A stretch of 15,000 bases of DNA from Neocallimastix lanati (nom. inval.) (taxonomy: Eukaryota; Neocallimastigomycota; Neocallimastigomycetes; Neocallimastigales; Neocallimastigaceae), in the NCBI GenBank assembly GCA_016946835.1, contig JACVTC010000227.1:52501-67500 (forward strand). The letters run 5' to 3'. The notes beneath the pieces were generated by a model. That model saw only the letters and a list, made by a program, of their open reading frames with translations. It made no database searches and was not told where the DNA came from. Numbering within the stretch: the first letter of the stretch is position 1; each line of letters opens with the position of its first letter. The position numbers and the translations under genes are program-made. Shown in pieces: positions 8,191 to 15,000 of this stretch.

Positions 8191-9982
8191 TAATGAAATT
8201 ACTAATAAGTCATATGTAATTATTTAATCACTTATTTTCCACAATAGTCTTTTTATGTTCTATATAGAATAAGTCATGTTCTACATAGATTTATATAAAT
8301 ACTTTTTATTTATTTTAATAGAAAATAAACTTAAAAGATTTAAAAATAAATAAAATTGTATTATTTTCTTAACGACATTATAACAAAAAAAAGACTGAAT
8401 AATAATAATTAATATATAAATTTATTTATTTATAATAAATAATTAAATTTTAAATAATATATAAATAAATAATAAATATAAATAAAAAAATAATTAGATA
8501 TAAATAATAAAATAATTAAATATAAAAACAAATTTATTCATAACAAAATAAAAAAATTAAATAACAAATAATAAAAAAAATAAAAAAAATACTTTTATTA
8601 ATAACTTTTTATTCTATAAAGACATAAAACAAAAAATTTTCAATTAAAATGTATAATAAACATAAAAATAAAAATAAAAAAAAAAATAATATATTAAATA
8701 TATTTATTAATTATCATTTAATATTTTAATATTTTTTGTTAAAACAATAATAAAACGTTTAATAATATTAATTTTAATGATATATGTAAGTATTTTTTTC
8801 TTTTTTTTTTTTTTTGATATTTAAAATTAAAAAAAGCAATAAAAAAAAATATGCCATTTATATTTATTTCTATTTTTATTTATTTATTTATTTATTTATA
8901 AGTATCAGAAGTTAAATTGAGAATAAAATTCTTATGTATAAGCCCACGTTACGAAATGCAACTCTCCCAATTATTTGTAATATTTAATTATAAAAATATA
9001 TTTATAATATTTATTTAATAATTAATATTACTTTAATATTATGTTTAAACATTATTCATTTTTTTAATTTATATTTTTACTCTAAAAAATAAATATATCA
9101 ATAATATTTTAATTTATTATTTATTCATAATAATTTTCGATTATCAAAATACAACTTTTTAATAATACGCCACTTGGTGAAATGCCAAAGCTTTTGTAAC
9201 CATTTAGGTTAGGACTTCAATTGTTCAACATTTAATTATTTAAAAACCTAATCATATATATATATATATTTTTTTATTATTATAAAATTTTAATTTTTTA
9301 TTTGTTACTTATATAAAAATTAAAAATTTTATATTTAACTATATAATATTTAACAATTTTGAAATTGCTCATATCTATTTACTACTTGATTTTTTTTTTT
9401 TCAAATTTTACAATTAATTAAAACTGTTTTTAATGTTATTAAATAATATTAAAATATATTATAAAAAAAATTATATATAAATTATATTTTTATTATTATT
9501 TAATAATTCTTTTCTTTTGTTTCTAATCAAACTAAATAAAACTATTTAAAATATAATTGTCAATTATGAATATTTATAAATTTAAAAAAAAGAAAAAAAA
9601 AATAGTTTTTAATTATTAATCTTTATGAATTAGAAGAAACTAATTTTATTACTAAAAATTTTTAAAAAAAAAATATATATATTATATTTTTTATTTTTAT
9701 AAAATATTTTATAAAATATTTTAGTAGTAATAATTTTATATTTAACATTTTTTTTTATTTTAATTGTGATAAAATTAAATAAGTTTTATATATATAAATG
9801 AATAATTTTTTTAATAGTTATATATCATATAACCAAAAAAAAAAAAAAAAAAAAAACCCTTATTATTAATAAATACTATCAATATTAAGAAATAAACTGA
9901 ATAAGATTAAAATAAATAATAAAATTTTTTTGATAATTAAATGATCGATAAAAAAAAAAAATGACATAAAATATTTAGATGA

Positions 9983-10047
<65 letters not shown>

Positions 10048-10327
10048 ATGAATAATTTAATGATTCAAAATAATATATATTTTTATATTAAATAAATAAG
10101 ATTTTATATTTTTTATTTATAATTCTTAAGATCTATTAAATATATATAAATTAATTATATAAGTAAAATAAAATACATGTCTGTTAATATAATACTTAAA
10201 TTATTAGAATAATTATAATTGTTTTAATAATTAAATATAAAAGAAAAAAAAAAAAAAAAAAAAAAAATAAATAAATAATTTTTTTTTTATAATTATAAAA
10301 GTAGAATTTTAATATGATGAATCATGA

Positions 10328-10368
<41 letters not shown>

Positions 10369-10412
10369 TATTTTTTACTGATATATAAATAATTTTGTAT
10401 TAAATATATACA

Positions 10413-10447
<35 letters not shown>

Positions 10448-10466
10448 ATTCAATTTAGTACTAAAA

Positions 10467-10498
<32 letters not shown>

Positions 10499-10527
10499 TT
10501 TATTTTTTTTATTTTTTTTCTATTTTA
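8191..10527. other. AT-rich non-coding stretch, no gene recognised
   Basis: All frames are short and of simple composition. Landmarks are A23 at 9835-9857, an A24 run at 10244-10267, T33 at 10332-10364, T29 at 10415-10443 and (ATT)n at about 10471-10497. Two patches are less AT-rich (about 8939-8974 and 9167-9222) but neither has a long frame, tRNA-like motifs or recognisable protein similarity. The last 100 bases form the 3' flank of the Rpp40-family gene on the minus strand. Confidence 0.7.
9987..10049. repeat. (AAAT)n microsatellite, about 16 copies
   Basis: AAAT units run without interruption for roughly 63 bases. It is non-coding and typical of the simple-sequence DNA throughout this window. 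Confidence 0.95.
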
Positions 10528-12718
10528 TTAATAAATATCTAGAGCACTAATAGTTTGATAGAGAATATGACGATCAGCTGTAATTTCAGGTGTAACTTGA
10601 TCTTCAGTTCCGAAAATAAGATAAGCTGAATCATTTTCACCATTCATTAAATAACCATGTTCCTTTTTATTCCATGTAATTGGAGCATCATTGAATCCCC
10701 ATATTATTATGGAACCCCATGGTAATTTTTCTTTTATTATAATTTCTCTAATTTTTTTTTTTTTTTTTTTATATTATTTTTAGTTATATATAATAAAAAA
10801 AATAATAATAATTATAATGTTTTATTTAATAAAAAATAAAATATTTATATATATATATTTATGTAATATATATAATTTTATATCATTAATATTTAATTTA
10901 CTCATTTATTATTATTATTATTATCATTCATTATTATTGTTATTTTTAATTATTATTTACCTTAATTTTTCAATAGCAGATTTAACAAATGATTTTGGTA
11001 TAAAACCTGTAAATGATATAGATTGAATATCTCCTGCCTTAAATGGTGTTGGTGGTTTATAAACTGAATAATATGGTTCAACTCTGTAATCACCTAACAC
11101 CCTATAAAAAACAAACAATCAAACATGAATTTAATTAAATTAAAAAAAAAAAAAAAAATTAATATAATATTATAGATATAATATAATATTTAATATAAAA
11201 TTATAAATTATAATAAATAATAAATAATAAATAATAAATAATATATAAGTATATATAATTTTTATTTTTTTTTTTTTTTTATTTTTTTTTTTTATTTTAT
11301 TTTATTTTATTTTATTTTATTTTTATCTTACCTTTTTGATTGACAAGCAAGCATACCTAACCATTCAAATATATCAGTAGCATGACTACACCATATTGGT
11401 GAGAGTTTGGTTGGTTGTGTTATGTATTTTAAAGAAGGTATTAATATATTTTTATGAGTAGTTTTTTCTTTTTTTATATTATACTTTTTAATATCATCCC
11501 AGGTTATATCTATAATTGATTTTTATTTTTATTTTTTATGTTATTTTATATCATTAATAATTTCATTTAATTTATTATATTATAAATTTAATAAATATTA
11601 ATAATAATTTTTAATAAATAGATAACGTATATTTACCTTTTGAGGAATATATTAAAAATTGATATTTATTTGTTAAAGTATGTGTCATACACCATTGAAC
11701 ATGTTTATATAATTTTCCTTTTGAATTAAACGAACTTTCAATTAAATTAATTTCTACAACTAAAATATTTGAGTAAAATATTAAAAATATTATTATTTTT
11801 ATTCGTATTATTGAATTTTATTTATTATTTATTATTTTATGCTTCTATCATGATTTATTATTTTAAATAAAAATTTGAATAAATTTATAAAGTAAATTTG
11901 TACCAAAACGATTTTGTTTATTAACTGGAATTTCTGAAGATTTTCCAACTAAACCAAGACTAGTATAAGTATCCTTAGTTAAATTCATATATAATTTTCC
12001 TGTTTAAAGTTTTGAAATAAATTGCAAAAAATTTAATTAATAAAATTTTAATTATATAAGATTTGAAATGAGATGAAATCTAATTTTGAAATTTGTTTTA
12101 ATATTAATATCAATATTATCATTTTACCATCTGCTATTGCAAATACATCATCATTATCAAGTCTTTGTTTAAAGGAGAAAGCAATAAATTGCTCTATTTA
12201 ATATTTATTAAAAGTTTGAAATATAAAAATTTTAAAATGACTTATAAATAAAAAAATACACGTTTTGTATTTTAAAACTGTAATAATTTTTACAATTTTT
12301 TAATAAAAAATAAAATTACCATTTTTAATATATTTAGTAATAAAATCTTCTTCTAATAAGCTACTAAGTGGTATATTTGCTACATAATATAACGTATTAT
12401 TATTAAGGTCAAAACTAATATCATTTGAAGTTGGAATTAAAATTTCAATCTAATATAATTATGTAATAATATATAGTTTATTTAATATTGAAAATTGGTA
12501 ATATTATTATTTTTTCTTCCATTTCAAAAAATTTTGTTGTAATAAGAATATATATAAATATTTAATATACATAACATGCTTTTTTTTATAATTACTTTAT
12601 TATTAAATGGATGAATTTTATTTTTTTGTTTTAAACTTTCTTCATTTTTTTTAAAGGAGTTATATTCAATTTTTAATTTAGGTTCTTTTAATTTTGCAAG
12701 ATCTGGATAAACCTTCAT
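10528..12718 (-). CDS. RPP40: RNase P/MRP subunit, Rpp40 family (8 exons, complete)
   Basis: Coding exons in transcript order: 12718-12596, 12449-12320, 12193-12128, 11999-11904, 11759-11637, 11509-11332, 11101-10961, 10747-10528. Phases join cleanly to give 1077 bases and 358 aa, close to the roughly 360 aa of animal Rpp40. All seven introns (126-230 bases) start GT and end AG. Similarity to Rpp40 runs end to end: HPFNNKIEILIPTS (36-49), GKLYMNLTKDTYTSLGLVG (107-125), VVEINLIES (139-147), FEWLGMLA (227-234), and the C-terminal IIIWGFNDAPITWNKKEHGY (299-318). In animals Rpp40 is a structural subunit of nuclear RNase P and RNase MRP, which process pre-tRNA 5' ends and pre-rRNA. The start ATG is the first after an in-frame TGA 12 bases upstream. 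Exon borders are my manual reading; the family call is strong and the gene symbol is by homology. Confidence 0.87.
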
Positions 12719-13158
12719 GTTGAAATTTCAATAATATTTTATTTAAATATAATAAGATCTCCAAATAATAAAGAAATTTAAAAAAAAAAAGTATTACAAA
12801 TGAATTAATTTTATTAATAAACCAAATGTGACTATTAAATATTATATTTTTTTTGTTATTTTAATTTAATTTTTTTTTTATAATAAAAAAATAAAAATTA
12901 TATTTATTCAATTAAAAAAAAAGTAAAAAATTTAGATTTTTATTAATATAAACCAATCAATTTTTTATTTTTTTTATAAAATAATTTCAGTAAACAAAAT
13001 ATTAAATATTTTTTATAATTATAAAAGAAATACTTTTATATATTCATTTAAATGGATAATAATACTTTATTAATAAAATTTCTTATATTTCTATATTTTT
13101 ATAATAAAATTACATTTCAGAATTTCTAAATTAATTTTTTTTTTTTTTTTTTTATTTA

Positions 13159-13194
<36 letters not shown>

Positions 13195-13851
13195 TAAAAT
13201 AAACAATAATATTAACAATAACAATATAACAATAACAAATAATAATTTTAGATTATATTTAAACAAAATATTAATTATTTTTTAAAGTTTTTTTTTTTTT
13301 TTTTTTTTTTGAAAAATACATATTATTGAATATTTTATTATATATATATATATATATATATTAAATTTATACCACATTTTTCATAATATTTATTATGAAT
13401 AATAATCAATTATAATTTAACTATATGATAATAAAACATTAATATTAAAAAAAAATATGTATATAAGAAAAATTAATTTTTATTTATAAGATTAAAAAAA
13501 TTATAAATTATCTTCCTTATTTATGAAATTAGATTTTAGAAATAAAGTAAAATAAAAATAATTTTAGGACAATTTTATATTTATATTATTAAATAAAGAT
13601 AATATCATAATTATTATAACTATTATTATTATTATTATTTTAATTTAAAGAAATACAATCATATTTTATTTCTTATGTTTTAAATATTAACTAATAAAGT
13701 AAATATTATAAGAGTTTCACATTATCTAAAATATTGTTAATGTAATTTTAATATAAGAATATATATATACAATTTATTTTTTTCTATATTATCTTTTATT
13801 ATATAATAATACTATTCAAACTATATAAATATTATTACAAACAATAACAAA
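12719..13851. promoter_or_regulatory. Divergent intergenic region between RPP40-like gene and TAF7
   Basis: This 1133-base spacer separates two genes transcribed away from each other and must hold both promoters. It is almost entirely A and T. Visible landmarks are T19-ATTT-A18 at 13135-13175 (a perfect potential hairpin) followed by AAAAG repeats to about 13195, T24 near 13288-13311, and (TA)n at about 13340-13361. There is a TATATAAA at 13822-13829, only 23 bases before the TAF7 ATG. With this composition TATA-like words are expected by chance, so I assign no specific promoter element. Confidence 0.6.
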
Positions 13852-14443
13852 ATGTCAACAAAAAAAATAAAATCAAGATTAACAACAGAAAATGATTCTA
13901 CGGTAAAAAAAAGTTCAGTTAAAAGAATATTATTAAAAAGAGGAAATGCAGATAATCAGGATAAAGATGATGATGAAAATAATATACATTATGAAGAACA
14001 TTTTATTTTAAGAATGCCAGAGGGTGAAGCAAATGACCATTTAAGACAAGCTGTTGAAAATAGAGAAGTTCCAGAAGAATTCAAAATTACATTCTCAGGT
14101 AATTCTAATTTATTATTTTTATATTAAATTATTAATAATCGTGAAATTAAATTTCATATTAAAATTTTATTCATAAAAATATATTATTGATATATGAAAA
14201 ATTATTATTATTAATTATTATTATCATATTATTATTTTTTTCTAAAAATAAAATACACTAAAAAAAAAAAAAAAAAGATTCACGACATGCAACAGTTCAT
14301 TGGGAGAATGAGGATTATACAGCAAAATTAGTAGATTTACCATGTATTATAGAATCACAAAAAACGTTAGACAGAAAACAATTTTATAAAATTTCAGATA
14401 TAAGTCAAGTAATTATTTTAAATTATGATTAGAAATAACATAT

Positions 14444-14482
<39 letters not shown>

Positions 14483-14755
14483 TTAATAAATAAGAAATAA
14501 TATAAATGACAATTAAATAGAGTACTATTTATTTTAATAATAAATGATAAATTTTAATTTATTCATATATTCATAATTTTGTATATTTTATTTTATTTTA
14601 TTTTATTTTATTTATATATTATTTATAATTATACTAAGATTTTAATAGCAACAAAGGAAAAAGATTTAGATATTGATTATTCATATCCTCATGGTATATC
14701 AGCACCATTAAAATATGTTAGAAAGAGAAGATTTAGAAAAAGAATGTCTAAAAGG
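13852..14755 (+). CDS. TAF7: TFIID subunit TAF7 (TAFII55), first three coding exons; 3' partial
   Basis: Exons 13852-14098, 14278-14408 and 14639-14755 join in phase to 165 residues; the gene continues past the window, since the third exon ends at a GT donor (14756) inside the domain. TAF7 is a TFIID component that binds TAF1 and restrains its acetyltransferase activity before initiation. The TAFII55 N-terminal domain starts at about residue 47 (YEEHFILRMP), and continues through LRQAVENREVPEEFKI (64-79), AKLVDLPCIIESQKTLDRK (98-116), FYKISDISQ (118-126) and the signature HGISAPLKYVRKRRFRKR (144-161). Residues 1-45 are a lysine-rich, then acidic, low-complexity leader longer than in animals. 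The acceptor for exon 3 is TACTAAG at 14638; using the later AATAG would give an early stop. The ATG has A at -3. Intron 1 (179 bases) ends in A16-G and intron 2 (230 bases) holds T20-A17. Confidence 0.92.
14446..14482. repeat. T20-A17 self-complementary tract in TAF7 intron 2
   Basis: Twenty T are followed immediately by seventeen A, so the intron RNA could fold into a long U-A hairpin with no spacer other than its loop. A similar T19-ATTT-A18 lies in the upstream spacer at 13135-13175. Confidence 0.9.
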
Positions 14756-15000
14756 GTATATATTAATAAATGATGTTATTTAATTATTTAATTATTTAAT
14801 TATTTATTATTATTATTGTTTATTTTAATTTATTATTTAATTATTTTATTTTATTATATATATATTTAATATTTATATATTATTAATTTTAAGAAATAAA
14901 TAATTAATCATATTAATAAATGATATATATATATATATATATATATTCTTTTTATTATTTATTATTTATTTTTTTATTTTTTTATTTTTTTATTTTATTT
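14756..15000. other. TAF7 intron 3 (start) with simple repeats; no exon seen
   Basis: After the donor at 14756 the rest of the window is A/T simple sequence: (TTTAATTA)-like units at about 14777-14802, ATT runs, (AT)n at about 14921-14946 and TTTTTTA units to the end. I see no further exon, so this intron is at least 245 bases long and the remainder of TAF7 lies downstream. Confidence 0.75.

Noticed and set aside
8939-9222. Possible tRNA genes in the less AT-rich patches
   Set aside because: No GGTTCGANTCC-type B box, no cloverleaf pairing and no CCA-adjacent acceptor stem could be found on either strand.
10817-11026. Plus-strand open frame of 69 codons
   Set aside because: It lies antisense to intron 7 and exon 7 of the Rpp40-family gene and consists mostly of AT-rich intron sequence.
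12524-12595. Continuation of exon 1 of the Rpp40-family gene to an in-frame stop at 12524
   Set aside because: This is unspliced intron 1; the donor at 12595 joins in phase to exon 2 and restores family similarity (HPFNNK to IEILIP).
13822-13829. TATATAAA as the TAF7 TATA box
   Set aside because: It is 23 bases from the ATG, which would leave almost no 5' leader, and such words occur by chance throughout this sequence.
14756-14773. In-frame continuation of TAF7 exon 3 to a TGA
   Set aside because: It would truncate the conserved domain right after the basic signature; a GT donor at 14756 fits the phase and the sequence beyond is intron-like.

Overview
The window is eukaryotic nuclear DNA with extreme A+T content. 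It has long A or T homopolymers, abundant (AAT)n and (AAAT)n microsatellites, and genes split by short, very AT-rich GT-AG introns. This combination, together with LTR retrotransposons and a TFIID subunit gene, best fits an anaerobic gut fungus (Neocallimastigomycota, such as Piromyces, Neocallimastix or Anaeromyces). An AT-rich amoebozoan of the Dictyostelium type is the main alternative. The assignment is an inference from composition and gene style.

Layout. (1) 1-4164: the 3' part of a Ty1/copia LTR retrotransposon on the + strand. It holds the end of the protease-integrase linker, the zinc-binding GAG-pre-integrase domain, the DD35E integrase, a long Asn/Lys/Glu-rich linker, reverse transcriptase with YVDD, RNase H, a polypurine tract and a complete 272-bp 3' LTR. 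The pol frame is broken twice, at about 1061 and in an A11 run at 2216-2226, and the RNase H has lost a conserved His/Asp pair, so this copy is probably dead or dying. (2) 4165-6500: non-coding AT-rich DNA with two minisatellites and many microsatellites. (3) 6502-8190: a richer-composition island that is a shattered gag-protease remnant of a second LTR retrotransposon, probably Ty3/gypsy-like, cut up by long A runs and (AAT)n expansions. (4) 8191-10527: AT-rich DNA without a recognisable gene. (5) 10528-12718, minus strand: a complete eight-exon gene for an Rpp40-family subunit of RNase P/MRP, reconstructed by splicing to 358 aa. (6) 12719-13851: divergent intergenic region. (7) 13852 to beyond the window end, + strand: the first three coding exons of TAF7, a TFIID subunit.

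The two cellular genes are head to head and both serve basic gene expression (RNA processing and Pol II transcription initiation). The rest is transposon debris and simple-sequence DNA. I found no convincing previously undescribed system. The points most worth checking are the two pol frameshifts, the homopolymer-riddled gag remnant, the poly-A tracts where a polypyrimidine tract is expected at two splice acceptors, and the shared promoter region.
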